Origin: Sphingobacterium alkalisoli
GTDB taxonomy: Bacteria; Bacteroidota; Bacteroidia; Sphingobacteriales; Sphingobacteriaceae
DNA length: 64,000 bases
Reading direction: 5' to 3'
Assembly (NCBI RefSeq): GCF_005049105.1
Contig: NZ_SUKA01000002.1
Span: 248,001 to 312,000, forward strand
Program-made: the position numbers and the translations under genes
Notes under the pieces: model-generated
The model's input: only the letters and a program-made list of their open reading frames with translations
The model's database searches: none
Told to the model about the DNA's origin: nothing
Shown here: positions 36,779 to 45,650 of the stretch, in pieces
Layout of the letters: each line of letters starts with the position of its first letter
How positions within the stretch are numbered: the first letter of the stretch is position 1

Positions 36779-37696
36779 GTGAAGCCTCTAATATATCTTT
36801 TATTCGTTCTCATTCCTTTTTGGAGTGCAGCGCAAGAAACTTGTCAAACCTGTGTCTCCGACATATTGAAAAGAGAAATGAAAGGGTTCGCTACACGAGG
36901 GACGGGAAGACCATTTGTTTTAAAATTCGACAAATCCGCGGCAAAATATATCTTTTCCTTCACCGATCTACCTATCGATAGTAGACGACAACACAGGATA
37001 GATTCATTGTTATCAACGGCCTGTCGTCATTGTGTTTCAGATAGTCTCCACTTGGTAGGATATATTAGATTTGACAATTATACAGATACTATTTTTGTTC
37101 AATTAACGTCCGATACCATTAACGAGATATATACCAGTGTAGAGATTGGTTTAGCGCCTAGGGGCGGTATGGATCAGTTTATGGATAGATGGGTGGAATA
37201 TTTAGATTCCATGACCGTGGTAGGCAGCTTTTCTTATGAACAGGTGCAACCGGGTACTTATGTGCATTTCGATGTGGGGAGAGACGGAGGTCTGATAAAA
37301 AAAGATACTTCGGCATTTGGAAAGCTATTAAGTGGATTTATCAAAGATGAAAGAAGGTGGAGCCCAGGTATACTAAGTGGACGGCCTGTCGCACAGACTA
37401 TATACTTAGAGGTACCAACTGATAGGAAGAAAAAAACCTTGTATCATCGGCACACAAGATATCCCTATAGCGGTCGGGCCGGGGTAGATTTGTATTACTC
37501 TTTCGTCCTTCCTGATTTCCCCTATGTTGACGATATCGTATCAGTTGTAGCTGTCGACGGCAAATATAGCACACCTGTGGTGCACAAAGGAAGTCATTCA
37601 GATAGAATAGTAGATATTTTGATGGATAAAATATCATATCGTACAGGGGCCAAAATCTATTTTAATCGCGAATATTTTTATATGTTGAATCACTAG
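36779..37696 (+). CDS. Hypothetical exported protein (TonB-C-like end)
   Basis: The best start is GTG at 36779, giving a clear signal peptide (IYLLFVLIPFWSAAQ, cleavage before ET) and 305 residues. The first mature part has a CQTC motif. The region SGFIKDERRWSPGILSGRPV followed by YLEVP resembles the C-terminal domain of Bacteroidota energy-transducer TonB proteins, but no N-terminal anchor is present. I do not recognise the whole protein. The 236 bases upstream (36543-36778) hold no other gene. Confidence 0.55.
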   Translation: MKPLIYLLFVLIPFWSAAQETCQTCVSDILKREMKGFATRGTGRPFVLKFDKSAAKYIFSFTDLPIDSRRQHRIDSLLSTACRHCVSDSLHLVGYIRFDNYTDTIFVQLTSDTINEIYTSVEIGLAPRGGMDQFMDRWVEYLDSMTVVGSFSYEQVQPGTYVHFDVGRDGGLIKKDTSAFGKLLSGFIKDERRWSPGILSGRPVAQTIYLEVPTDRKKKTLYHRHTRYPYSGRAGVDLYYSFVLPDFPYVDDIVSVVAVDGKYSTPVVHKGSHSDRIVDILMDKISYRTGAKIYFNREYFYMLNH

Positions 37697-37787
37697 TTTG
37701 GTGTACATCACCTATGTAGAATTAGTAATGTGGTACACGAAGGGCCTGAGTTTTTATAGATCTGGTGTATTATAATCGTAAAAGGAC

Positions 37788-38507
37788 TTAGACAACAACT
37801 GTTAAAAGGAAGAAACTGTCTGTCGCAGCCTTCACGCTATGCATGACGTTATCTCGTAATGTTATCATTTGACCTTTACCCAGTTGGACACTTTGATTCC
37901 CCGCCGTGAACTCTATACCACCCTCCAAAACTTGAACACTTATTACCCCGTTCGCTTTATGCGGTTTTAGTTCAGCATTTTTGTGCAGTCCCATTAGCAT
38001 AATTCTCATCGTGTCCGATTTAAAAAGTATAGCCGAATGTCGGCCCTTGTCGGCCCAAGTAGCTTCGTTTTTAGCTTGCTTAATGAACGCCTGCAGATCG
38101 ATTTCCATTAGAGGATTGTCTAAAATGCTACCGTCTGATGGGTTTACTGTTGAATCATTTGGCTTATTTTCCATGCTGTTTCGCACATGAGGTATCTCTA
38201 GCTTTTCTATTAATTTTGTAGTTGTTTCGTCTGATGAAATTCCGTAACCATTAACTAAAGTCCCTTTTATGTTAAACTTTACAGATGAAATGGCATAAAG
38301 TATAGACTGATATTCAGGGTCGGAGTCACCTTCAAAGCGATAAACATGGTCGATTTCAAAATCGTCAGGAGACAGTGTAATATTAGCTGTGTGGCATACA
38401 ATACACTCTTCTTTTATGTTGAAGTCATGTGTATAACCTAACTTGGCAAGTCCGTTTATGGTTTCTGATAATGTACCAAAACTTTCATTTAATTCTTTCT
38501 CTCTCAT
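37788..38507 (-). CDS. Two-domain protein: small 'PRPP-synthetase-like' domain plus cupin
   Basis: The 239-residue protein joins two modules. Residues 1-95 (LSETINGLAKLGYTHDFNIK, FEIDHVYRFEGDSDPEY, YAISSVKFNIKGTLVNGYG) match a small Bacteroidota domain that databases, as I recall, label phosphoribosylpyrophosphate synthetase, though no PRPP motif is visible. Residues 130-239 form a cupin (LKPHKANGVISVQVLEGGIEF, QLGKGQMITLRDNVMHSV) with His residues for metal binding. A 35-residue linker holds them together. In other genomes these modules can be separate neighbours, so this looks like a fusion. Function unknown. Confidence 0.65.
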   Translation of the reverse strand: MREKELNESFGTLSETINGLAKLGYTHDFNIKEECIVCHTANITLSPDDFEIDHVYRFEGDSDPEYQSILYAISSVKFNIKGTLVNGYGISSDETTTKLIEKLEIPHVRNSMENKPNDSTVNPSDGSILDNPLMEIDLQAFIKQAKNEATWADKGRHSAILFKSDTMRIMLMGLHKNAELKPHKANGVISVQVLEGGIEFTAGNQSVQLGKGQMITLRDNVMHSVKAATDSFFLLTVVV

Positions 38508-38680
38508 AACTCAAAGATAGTTATAATATTACGCGAATTAAACTGGCTGCTCGGTCTTCACCCATATTACCAGCCACGATCGCAGGATAGAGGTAAGCCG
38601 TGCGGCGAATAGTTCACAATCAACCTGTAGGTTCGCTAATCTCAATAAAAAGCTCTATTTTGGGGCAAATTAGCGAAGCG

Positions 38681-39031
38681 ATGAAAGTACTAGCTCTATT
38701 ACTATGGACCCCGGTATTATGTATGTTATACAGCAATGCTTTTTCTCAACATGTTGTGAATGAGATAGAATCATATGTCAGTTGGCTCAATAAAGGGACG
38801 GTGTACGAAATGGGGGCAGCTCGGATTACCGATGGCAATTCAGTAGTCCCTATCTCCATATCATACACGGTTACAAGTCATCGCCCTATCTTACAAAGAC
38901 ATCGCAGCAACTATCATTAAAAGATATCAAAAAAGTCTTTGGGAAGTTACCATCTTAGTGATGTAAACACACTCGTATTGGATCACCTATACCATCCTTC
39001 TGTTACTGTCTTTTTAGAAAAATACGTATAA
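38681..39031 (+). pseudogene. Frameshifted remnant of a small exported protein
   Basis: ATG 38681 opens a signal-peptide-like start (MKVLALLLWTPVLCMLYSNA) and a plausible domain to about ISISYTVTS. The frame then runs into a stop at 38918-38920. In the next frame coding-like sequence continues (LTKTSQQLSLKDIKKVFGK). It returns to the first frame as LSDVNTLVLDHLYHPSV and ends at 39031. Two compensating small indels explain this. The protein family is not recognised. The next gene starts 21 bases later. Confidence 0.55.
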
Positions 39032-39052
39032 TTGTGACAGTTATACTTTTTT

Positions 39053-39679
39053 ATGAGTGATATTGATACAAAAGAAGATTTTGGGAATGAACAATTCTTT
39101 AAATCTGAAATTATTCTTGAAAATAACAGAGTCCTGTTGAGACCGCTAAAAATTGAAGATTTAACAAGTTTGGTGGAAATCAGCTTTTCTGATCGCCTTT
39201 GGGAGTATGGCCGGCGGGTTAAGTCCAAAGATGACGTTAAGGAATATATTAAGACCTGTCTATCATGGAGAGATCAAGAGCGCAATTACCCTTTAGTAAT
39301 AATCGATAAATTTTCTAATAAAGTAGCGGGCATCAGCCAATATGGTTCAGTGGATTTTTTACAAAAGAGAATTGAAATTGGTTGGACCTGGCTCGGGGAA
39401 GCGTGGCAAGGAACAGGTATTAATTATTTTGTTAAACATCTAATGCTCAAATACTGTTTTGATAAACAGATCAGAAGAGTGCAATTCATGGTAGACGCAG
39501 CTAATCATCGCTCCGCGTCAAGTTTGAAAAAACTGGGAGCTAGTTATGAGGGCTTATTAAGGAATTATTCTATCCAGTCGTACGGCCCGAGTAACGGGTT
39601 CTATGTTTACAGTATTATTGATGATGAGTGGGAAGCTATAAACAAATCACTGCTCGAAACCTATGAGATTATTACCTAA
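39053..39679 (+). CDS. GNAT-family N-acetyltransferase (RimJ/RimL type)
   Basis: The 208-residue protein has a RimJ/RimL-like GNAT domain: RVLLRPLKIEDLTSLVEIS, KVAGISQYGSVD, IEIGWTWLGEAWQGTGIN with the acetyl-CoA loop (QGTG in place of RGxG), and VQFMVDAANHRSASSLKKLGA. Proteins of this type acetylate other proteins or small amines. Its end overlaps the next gene by 17 bases, so they are co-transcribed. Confidence 0.88.
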   Translation: MSDIDTKEDFGNEQFFKSEIILENNRVLLRPLKIEDLTSLVEISFSDRLWEYGRRVKSKDDVKEYIKTCLSWRDQERNYPLVIIDKFSNKVAGISQYGSVDFLQKRIEIGWTWLGEAWQGTGINYFVKHLMLKYCFDKQIRRVQFMVDAANHRSASSLKKLGASYEGLLRNYSIQSYGPSNGFYVYSIIDDEWEAINKSLLETYEIIT

Positions 39680-40247
39680 AAAATTAGAAAATCCTGCATT
39701 AACTTACTATGTCATTACTGGAGGTCTCGGAGTTGGGAAAACTACGCTCTTGAATGAGTTAAGCAGCAGGGGTTTTAAAACAGTGCCTGAAGACGCCAGA
39801 AGAATTATTAAGGAGCAGATGAAGATAGGGGGTGATGGGCTACCTTGGGAAAATAAAGCATTATATGCCCAATTGATGTTCGATGCATCATTAGCAAGTT
39901 ATCAACGTGTCGCCAGGGAGATGACCTCCCATATCGTATTCTTTGATCGAGGGATATTGGATACCATCTGCTATATGGAAATGGAGAACATACCCGTGTC
40001 GGAAGAACTTAACAAACGCACGAAGGGAAATCCATATGCTCAAAAGGTTTTCATCCTTCCGCCATGGGAAGAAATATATGAATTAGATAATGAGAGAAAG
40101 CAGACCTGGGAGGAAGCTGTTTACACTTTTGATAAAATGAAACATACCTATCTGCATTATGGCTATGAAGTAGTTGAGGTACCCAAAGACACTATTGAAA
40201 ATCGTGGTAGGTTTATATCAGACATAGTCATTTCCAATTTGCTGTAA
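39663..40247 (+). CDS. AAA_28-like P-loop ATPase/kinase
   Basis: The 194-residue protein begins with VITGGLGVGKTTLLNEL, a Walker A motif at about residues 17-33, and has IVFFDRGILDTICYM as Walker B/DR region. The arrangement matches the AAA_28 (NadR/thymidylate-kinase-like) group, which are probable nucleotide or small-molecule kinases. The start ATG lies inside the end of the acetyltransferase gene. Function beyond ATP use is unknown. The 183 bases downstream hold the tetR promoter and operator region. Confidence 0.85.
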   Translation: MRLLPKKLENPALTYYVITGGLGVGKTTLLNELSSRGFKTVPEDARRIIKEQMKIGGDGLPWENKALYAQLMFDASLASYQRVAREMTSHIVFFDRGILDTICYMEMENIPVSEELNKRTKGNPYAQKVFILPPWEEIYELDNERKQTWEEAVYTFDKMKHTYLHYGYEVVEVPKDTIENRGRFISDIVISNLL

Positions 40248-40369
40248 ACTTATGGTTAATATTATGCGGTTTTTGTTTTAATAGCAGGATATGTAGAGTT
40301 ATGCCAAAGCAATCAGCAAAGAATTGGATAATGCAGAGGACACGTATATCAATTAATTTATTTTGTATT

Positions 40370-40391
40370 AAAAAAGACCGATTGGTTTATT
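40370..40391. promoter_or_regulatory. TetR operator copy 1
   Basis: AAAAAAGACCGATTGGTTTAT occurs here and again at 41039-41060, with the core near-palindrome ACCGATTGGT. This copy is 40 bases before tetR. Two near-identical sites bracketing the regulator gene make autorepression and control of the next operon likely. Confidence 0.7.
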
Positions 40392-40430
40392 TTTATTTAT
40401 CTTTACACTGTATTGCATTAATATGCTTTT

Positions 40431-41027
40431 ATGAAAATGTCAAAGTCAGAAAACACGAAGCAATTTATTATCGAGAAAACCGCGCCTGTATTCAATACAA
40501 AAGGATATGCCGGCACTTCAATGAATGATATGATAAGTGCAACGGGTCTTTCAAAAGGTTGTATTTACGGTAATTTTGAGAATAAAGATGAAGTTGCTTT
40601 GGCTGCCTTCGACTACAATCATAATAAAGTAAACGAACATATGAAAGTGCGAATATTGGCATCTGATAATTCCATTGAAAGATTATTGGTGTACCCGAGC
40701 ACCTATAAGAATTATTTCAGGTACCCTTATTTACTTGCGGGTTGCCCCATTTTGAATACATCCACAGAAGCAGATGATACGCATCCGCAATTGAGAGATC
40801 GCGCTGTTAAAGCTCTTGATTTCTGGAAAACGTCTATAGAGAACCAAATAAAGCGTGGTATTGCAAGAGAAGAAATAAAGAAAGATACTGATCCGACAGA
40901 AATTTCAGTAGTAATGATTTCGATGATTGAAGGAGCATTTATGCAAGCAAAAGTTACTAATAGAACTAATGAATTAAGAGTAGCAATGGAGTTTTTAGAA
41001 AAAATGATTATCGGCTTAAAAGCATAA
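40431..41027 (+). CDS. TetR/AcrR-family transcriptional regulator
   Basis: The 198-residue protein has the N-terminal TetR helix-turn-helix (about residues 9-55; VFNTKGYAGTSMNDMISATG, then LSKGCIYGNFENKDEV) and an all-helical ligand domain with the AGCPILNTSTEADDTHP motif typical of YxaF/LmrA-like regulators. It is flanked by two copies of a 20-base operator-like sequence and lies before a cassette with an acetyltransferase-DinB fusion and a drug/metabolite exporter, which it probably represses until a small toxic compound binds. Confidence 0.93.
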   Translation: MKMSKSENTKQFIIEKTAPVFNTKGYAGTSMNDMISATGLSKGCIYGNFENKDEVALAAFDYNHNKVNEHMKVRILASDNSIERLLVYPSTYKNYFRYPYLLAGCPILNTSTEADDTHPQLRDRAVKALDFWKTSIENQIKRGIAREEIKKDTDPTEISVVMISMIEGAFMQAKVTNRTNELRVAMEFLEKMIIGLKA

Positions 41028-41038
41028 TTTTTTTGCAT

Positions 41039-41060
41039 AAAAAAAGACCGATTGGTTTAT
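41039..41060. promoter_or_regulatory. TetR operator copy 2, before the resistance-like cassette
   Basis: This is the second copy of AAAAAGACCGATTGGTTTAT. A minus-7 element TACATTTG lies at 41103-41110, so the site is positioned upstream of the promoter of the GNAT-DinB gene. It starts 11 bases after the tetR stop. Confidence 0.7.
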
Positions 41061-41124
41061 TATGGTGATACAATTATGAGAAAGTTGAAAGTGTGATGGA
41101 AATACATTTGTAAATTTTTGGAAA

Positions 41125-42099
41125 ATGAGAATAGTAAAATATACACCTGAATACCGTAGGTACTTCGAGCAGCTAAACAGGGCTTGGGTAGAAAAATATT
41201 TTGAAATGGAGACAATGGATGAAGCTTTGCTTTTGCATCCAGAAGATGCCATTCTGAAAAAAGGAGGAAAAATATTTTTTGTCGAACATAAAAATCAGAT
41301 TATCGGAACGGTGGCTTTAGTGTTCGTCAATAATGGTGTTTACGAAATGGCTAAAATGGCTGTTGACGAAAGATTTCAGGGCTTAGGTGCAGGAAAATCA
41401 CTTTGCAAAACAGCTATTGAAGAAGCAAAAAAATTGGATGCAGATAAACTCATCTTATTTACAAATTCTCAACTAAAAGCAGCAATAGCTATTTATCACA
41501 AATTTGGATTTAAAGACGTGTCTCTCGATAGACAGGAATACAGCCGTGCCGATACTAAAATGGAGCTGTTACTGACGCCTGATAAGCCCAAATGGTTTGA
41601 CCGAAAATTTAACTTCAACTTCGGTATAGAGAAATTTTCGGAATTGTTGGAAAGAATGGAGGTGGGGATGCTAAAATTCCAAGAACTAAACAAAGGCAAA
41701 TCCGAAGAGCAACTGAATTTTAAACCAGACGACAAATGGTCAATAAAGGAGCATACAGGTCATTTGTGGATTTTAGAACCGTTGTGGCAAAAGAGGTTTC
41801 TGGAAATAAAGGAAAACAAAACGGAAATGTCTCCTGCCGACCTAAACAATACTGCAACCGACAAAGCATCTTTCAATCAATATGCCATCGAAAAACTATT
41901 GTCCGATTTTCAGCAGGAACGGCAAAATACCATACATATTTTAAAAAGTTTCGGTGAAAAGGATTTTCAAAACAGCTTGTATCATCCAAGATTAAATCAA
42001 CCAATGCGGATTATTGACCTTATGTATTTCGTTGCCGAACACGATACACATCATCTGAATGCCGTATTGGAAATTTTGGACGATCAGGCTTATCATTAA
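41125..42099 (+). CDS. GNAT acetyltransferase-DinB fusion protein
   Basis: The 324-residue protein is a fusion. Residues 1-150 form a GNAT domain (VYEMAKMAVDERFQGLGAGKS, with the acetyl-CoA loop QGLGAG). Residues 165-320 form a DinB four-helix bundle (WSIKEHTGHLWILEPLW and VAEHDTHHLNAVLEIL, with His residues expected to bind a metal). DinB-fold proteins include thiol transferases for bacillithiol, mycothiol or glutathione-like conjugation. Such a fusion could acetylate and conjugate a toxic compound. It is the first gene after the second TetR operator. Confidence 0.88.
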   Translation: MRIVKYTPEYRRYFEQLNRAWVEKYFEMETMDEALLLHPEDAILKKGGKIFFVEHKNQIIGTVALVFVNNGVYEMAKMAVDERFQGLGAGKSLCKTAIEEAKKLDADKLILFTNSQLKAAIAIYHKFGFKDVSLDRQEYSRADTKMELLLTPDKPKWFDRKFNFNFGIEKFSELLERMEVGMLKFQELNKGKSEEQLNFKPDDKWSIKEHTGHLWILEPLWQKRFLEIKENKTEMSPADLNNTATDKASFNQYAIEKLLSDFQQERQNTIHILKSFGEKDFQNSLYHPRLNQPMRIIDLMYFVAEHDTHHLNAVLEILDDQAYH

Positions 42100-42116
42100 T
42101 TATTATCCGCCATATT

Positions 42117-43046
42117 ATGCAAACCGAAAAAAATATTTTCGCCTATTTAGCCCTTCTTGTGGTATGTATCGTATGGGGTACTACCTATTTTGCTCTTAGG
42201 GTCGGGGTTGAAACTTTTCCACCATTTCTTTTTTCTGCAATTAGACAAGTGCTTGCAGGTGGTATTTTGTTGATTGTATTAAAATTTTCAGGAAAACTAA
42301 AAATCAACAGAAATCAGCTCTTCACACAATTTATTCTGGGTATTTTAATGATTACTTTCGGAAATGGTGTAGTAGGTTGGAGTGAAAGATATATACCGAG
42401 CGGATTGGCTGCATTGATTGTTTCTATCTTGCCCGTATATATTGTTGCCATCAACTATCTCACAGGTATTGATAAAAAAAAACCTAATAAATATATTGTT
42501 TCAGGTCTGATATTAGGAAGTACGGGTATCGTTCTGATTTTTAAAGATAACCTGAATGATTTTGCCAATCCCAATTATATTATCGGAATGTTGGTCGCAT
42601 TCGGCGCGTGCTTATCCTGGGCTTTAGGGAGTGTTTATACTAAACATAAAGTTCCTAAAGGAAATGTAATGACAAATGTCGCATTCCAAATGTTTCTCGG
42701 AGGAATTATCTTGATTGTAATGAGTTTATTGATGGATGATTATGCAGAACTCAAAACAATAAATACGAAAAGTATTTGGGCGCTAGGGTACCTTGTTGTT
42801 ATAGGTTCTGTATTGGCTTACCCCTGCTACGTTTATGCCTTAGAGAAACTTCCGATAGGCGTTGTTTCACTATATGCTTATATCAATCCTTTTATAGCGT
42901 TGGTATTGGGTTACGTTCTTTTAGATGAGGTAGTTACAGGTGTCACTATTTTGGCTTTCGTGTGCGTTTTAGGGGCTATTTATTTCATCAACAAAGGATA
43001 TAGAAATAAGGAGGTTGAACTCCGATTATACAGTTTCAAAGAATAA
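42117..43046 (+). CDS. EamA/DMT-family exporter
   Basis: The 309-residue protein has ten hydrophobic segments in two EamA repeats. The first begins with VVCIVWGTTYFALRVGVETFPP, the second with MLVAFGACLSWALGSVYTKH. Such drug/metabolite transporters export amino-acid-like or drug-like compounds from the cytoplasm. It starts 17 bases after the GNAT-DinB gene in the TetR-controlled cassette, so it may export the modified compound. Confidence 0.92.
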   Translation: MQTEKNIFAYLALLVVCIVWGTTYFALRVGVETFPPFLFSAIRQVLAGGILLIVLKFSGKLKINRNQLFTQFILGILMITFGNGVVGWSERYIPSGLAALIVSILPVYIVAINYLTGIDKKKPNKYIVSGLILGSTGIVLIFKDNLNDFANPNYIIGMLVAFGACLSWALGSVYTKHKVPKGNVMTNVAFQMFLGGIILIVMSLLMDDYAELKTINTKSIWALGYLVVIGSVLAYPCYVYALEKLPIGVVSLYAYINPFIALVLGYVLLDEVVTGVTILAFVCVLGAIYFINKGYRNKEVELRLYSFKE

Positions 43047-43149
43047 ATGCATAAAAATCTAAAATTGATGGATACAGAAAGAAACAAACAGTTGCTACAA
43101 AGCTTTATCTTATAAAAAGGAGTAGTACCAACATTTAACATAAAACAAT

Positions 43150-43701
43150 ATGGAGAGTTATTTAAACAGTGTAATAAAGCAATTCAAGTATTACAAAATG
43201 CTTGGAGAAAAAGCAATGGAGCAGTTGCCAGAAGAGCAATTAATCTGGCAGTACAACGAAGAAAGCAATAGTATTGCCATTCTGGTCAATCACATTGCGG
43301 GGAATATGTTATCAAGATTCACCGACTTTCTGACAGCTGATGGAGAGAAGCCCTGGAGAAACCGTGAAGCAGAATTTTCCAATCCGTTCAACAGCAAAGA
43401 AGAGTTACTGAACAGATGGGATAAAGGCTGGGAATGTCTTTTAAAAGCATTGGAGCAACTTACTGATACAGATTTGGAGCGTGTCGTATATATCCGAAAT
43501 GACGGACATTCCGTTACCGAAGCCATCAACAGGCAGTTGGCTCATTATCCTTACCACATCGGTCAAATGGTTTTCATTGCCAAAATGCTGAAAAATGAAG
43601 ATTGGCAAACCTTGTCCATAGCTCGAAACAAATCTGTAGACTACAACAACCGCAAGTTTTCGCACGAGAAAAATAGAAGACATTTTACAGATGATTTATA
43701 A
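43150..43701 (+). CDS. DinB-fold protein of the DUF1572 type
   Basis: The 183-residue protein is a DinB-like four-helix bundle: AMEQLPEEQLIWQYNEESNSIAILVNHIAG with the first His, and HYPYHIGQMVFIAKML with the paired His residues. DUF1572 proteins are commonly predicted metal-dependent thiol transferases. It begins 103 bases after the EamA gene and is followed by another DinB-fold gene, which gives three DinB domains in this cassette. Substrate unknown. Confidence 0.87.
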   Translation: MESYLNSVIKQFKYYKMLGEKAMEQLPEEQLIWQYNEESNSIAILVNHIAGNMLSRFTDFLTADGEKPWRNREAEFSNPFNSKEELLNRWDKGWECLLKALEQLTDTDLERVVYIRNDGHSVTEAINRQLAHYPYHIGQMVFIAKMLKNEDWQTLSIARNKSVDYNNRKFSHEKNRRHFTDDL

Positions 43702-43716
43702 TCAAATGAAGATAAA

Positions 43717-44253
43717 ATGAAAGACCAAAATTTAAAATATCCAATCGGTTTTTTTGTAAAACCGTTGGTTATTTCCAAAGAGGAATTAGCAAAATGGATA
43801 GAAATTATCGGAGTATTTCCTGAAGTATTAAGAGATGAAATAGAGCCAATGCCCGATCATCTTCTTGATACGCCATACAGAGAGGGTGGTTGGACAGTAA
43901 GACAGGTGGTTCATCATTGTGCTGATAGTCACATCAATGCATTTATGCGCTTCAAACTTGCAATAACAGAAAATAATCCGGTTATCAAACCTTATAACGA
44001 AGCTTTGTGGGCAGAACTAAGTGACTGTAAATCTTTACCTGTTGAATTTTCGTTATCCATTTTAAGAGGATTACATCACAGGTGGTATGTTATTTTGAAA
44101 AATATGGATGATGAAATGCTTAAAAGGAACTATACCCATCCCGAACACGGAACGGAATTTATACTGGACGAAGCTATCGGAATGTACGCTTGGCATTGCA
44201 ACCATCATCTGGCCCATATAAAGTTGGTGAATAATAAAAAAGCTACAATATGA
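43717..44253 (+). CDS. YfiT/BstA-like bacillithiol transferase-fold protein
   Basis: The 178-residue protein matches the YfiT/BstA branch of DinB proteins: KYPIGFFVKP at the start, WTVRQVVHHCADSHINAFMR with metal-binding His, and YAWHCNHHLAHIKLV at the end with the other ligands. BstA conjugates bacillithiol to electrophiles in Firmicutes. Some Bacteroidota also make bacillithiol, so a similar detoxifying role is plausible. Its stop overlaps the next gene (ATGA). Confidence 0.9.
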   Translation: MKDQNLKYPIGFFVKPLVISKEELAKWIEIIGVFPEVLRDEIEPMPDHLLDTPYREGGWTVRQVVHHCADSHINAFMRFKLAITENNPVIKPYNEALWAELSDCKSLPVEFSLSILRGLHHRWYVILKNMDDEMLKRNYTHPEHGTEFILDEAIGMYAWHCNHHLAHIKLVNNKKATI

Positions 44254-44993
44254 AAACAATGCTTATAACAGGAGCAAGTCGTGGCATTGGAGCAGCTACA
44301 GCTCTGCTTGCTGCTGAAAGAGGATTTTCGGTAGCAGTAAATTATAACAAAACTAAAGGTGATGCAGAAAAAGTAGTAGAATCCATCATGCAAAAAGGAG
44401 GTTTGGCAAAGGCCTTTCAGGCAGATGTTTCCAATGAAGAAGATGTAATCCGGTTATTTGAAGAAGTATATACGGAGTTTGGTAACTTAACGTCATTAGT
44501 CAACAATGCCGGAATACTAGAAGAACAATGCCGATTAGAACATATTACCCGCCAAAGATTACAACGAATATTTGAATCCAATACATTGAGTACGTTTCTA
44601 TGTTGCAGGGAAGCAATCAAAAGAATGTCGCCTAAATACGAAGGAAACGGAGGAACGATTGTCAATGTTTCATCCATCGCATCGAGAACCGGAGCCCCCT
44701 TCGAGTATATTGATTATGCTGCGTCAAAAGGAGCTGTTGATTCGCTGACTATCGGGTTAGCAAAGGAACTGGCAGACGAAAATATCCGTGTAAATGCCGT
44801 TCGTCCTGCATTTATTCATACCGACATCCACGCTTCCGGCGGAGAACCGAATAGGATTGAGCGTATAAAAGAAACCATTCCGCTGAAGAGAGGCGGATTG
44901 GCAAACGAAGTGGCAGAAGCCATTTTTTGGTTGGCTTCCGAACAATCCTCCTATTCCACAGGAATATTCATTGATGTTACTGGAGGTCGGTAG
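44250..44993 (+). CDS. SDR-family oxidoreductase
   Basis: The 247-residue protein is a classical short-chain dehydrogenase/reductase. It has the cofactor loop GASRGIGAATAL, the NNAG strand, the catalytic Ser region VSSIASRTGAPF, the YxxxK pair in YIDYAASKGAV and the C-terminal FIDVTGGR. Starting R14-type residues suggest NADP(H) use. It overlaps the YfiT gene by four bases and is in the TetR cassette, probably completing a modification of the same compound class. Confidence 0.93.
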   Translation: MKTMLITGASRGIGAATALLAAERGFSVAVNYNKTKGDAEKVVESIMQKGGLAKAFQADVSNEEDVIRLFEEVYTEFGNLTSLVNNAGILEEQCRLEHITRQRLQRIFESNTLSTFLCCREAIKRMSPKYEGNGGTIVNVSSIASRTGAPFEYIDYAASKGAVDSLTIGLAKELADENIRVNAVRPAFIHTDIHASGGEPNRIERIKETIPLKRGGLANEVAEAIFWLASEQSSYSTGIFIDVTGGR

Positions 44994-45042
44994 AAAACAT
45001 TTTGCAGAAATTAAATCAGAAACAGTGGGTACAGAAAATAAA

Positions 45043-45603
45043 ATGGTCAACGTGCCGAAATCTCTTTGGAAACTTCACGGAAAACAAGCCTATAAAAGTG
45101 ATTTGATATTAACATATCTATTAGCAATCATAGTAATGTTTTTCAATATGCTTAATGCAAAAGACCTTGCACTATGGGAGATAATCGTCATAGCGGTTTT
45201 GTCTGTCGATATTGGTGGCGGTGTCGTCAGTAATTTTACAAAAAGTACTATAAGCTATTATAAAGAAGCTGGCTTGTCGCCACATTTTTTTGTATGGTTT
45301 CACACCCTGCAAACACTTGCTTTGATGTTTGTTTACAATCAGTTTTATATCCCGGCGGCAGTGATTATGGCAGTTGGAATGACAGGTGCAAGTATAGCTG
45401 TAGTTTTCAGAAAAACCGTTTTTCAATTGCAAATAAGCGTGTTTTTTTTTGCTTTAGTAATATTGCTGGCAAGCTTTTATCCAGAAATGCCTATACCTCT
45501 AAAAACATTACTACTGCTTATGTCATTCAAATTGATGGTTGGATTTGCAGGGCACTATGGGAAATATACAAATACAGATATACAGGTTTTGATAAAAGAA
45601 TGA
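45043..45603 (+). CDS. Small polytopic membrane protein, unknown function
   Basis: Starting at ATG 45043 the product has 186 residues with four or five hydrophobic segments (for example ILTYLLAIIVMFFNML, WEIIVIAVLSVDIGGGVV, AAVIMAVGMTGASIAVVF, SVFFFALVILLASF). The in-frame ATG at 44974 would overlap the SDR gene and add a hydrophilic leader; it is less likely but cannot be excluded. I do not recognise the family. It is the last gene of the TetR-controlled cassette, so a role in the same detoxification is possible. Confidence 0.6.
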   Translation: MVNVPKSLWKLHGKQAYKSDLILTYLLAIIVMFFNMLNAKDLALWEIIVIAVLSVDIGGGVVSNFTKSTISYYKEAGLSPHFFVWFHTLQTLALMFVYNQFYIPAAVIMAVGMTGASIAVVFRKTVFQLQISVFFFALVILLASFYPEMPIPLKTLLLLMSFKLMVGFAGHYGKYTNTDIQVLIKE

Positions 45604-45650
45604 AACTATCTTCCGACGAACTACAGGTTCATTAAAACATATTATTTATT

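Noticed and set aside
40301..40528. Plus-strand ORF overlapping the tetR start
   Set aside because: It covers the operator and the tetR start in another frame and has no recognisable pattern.
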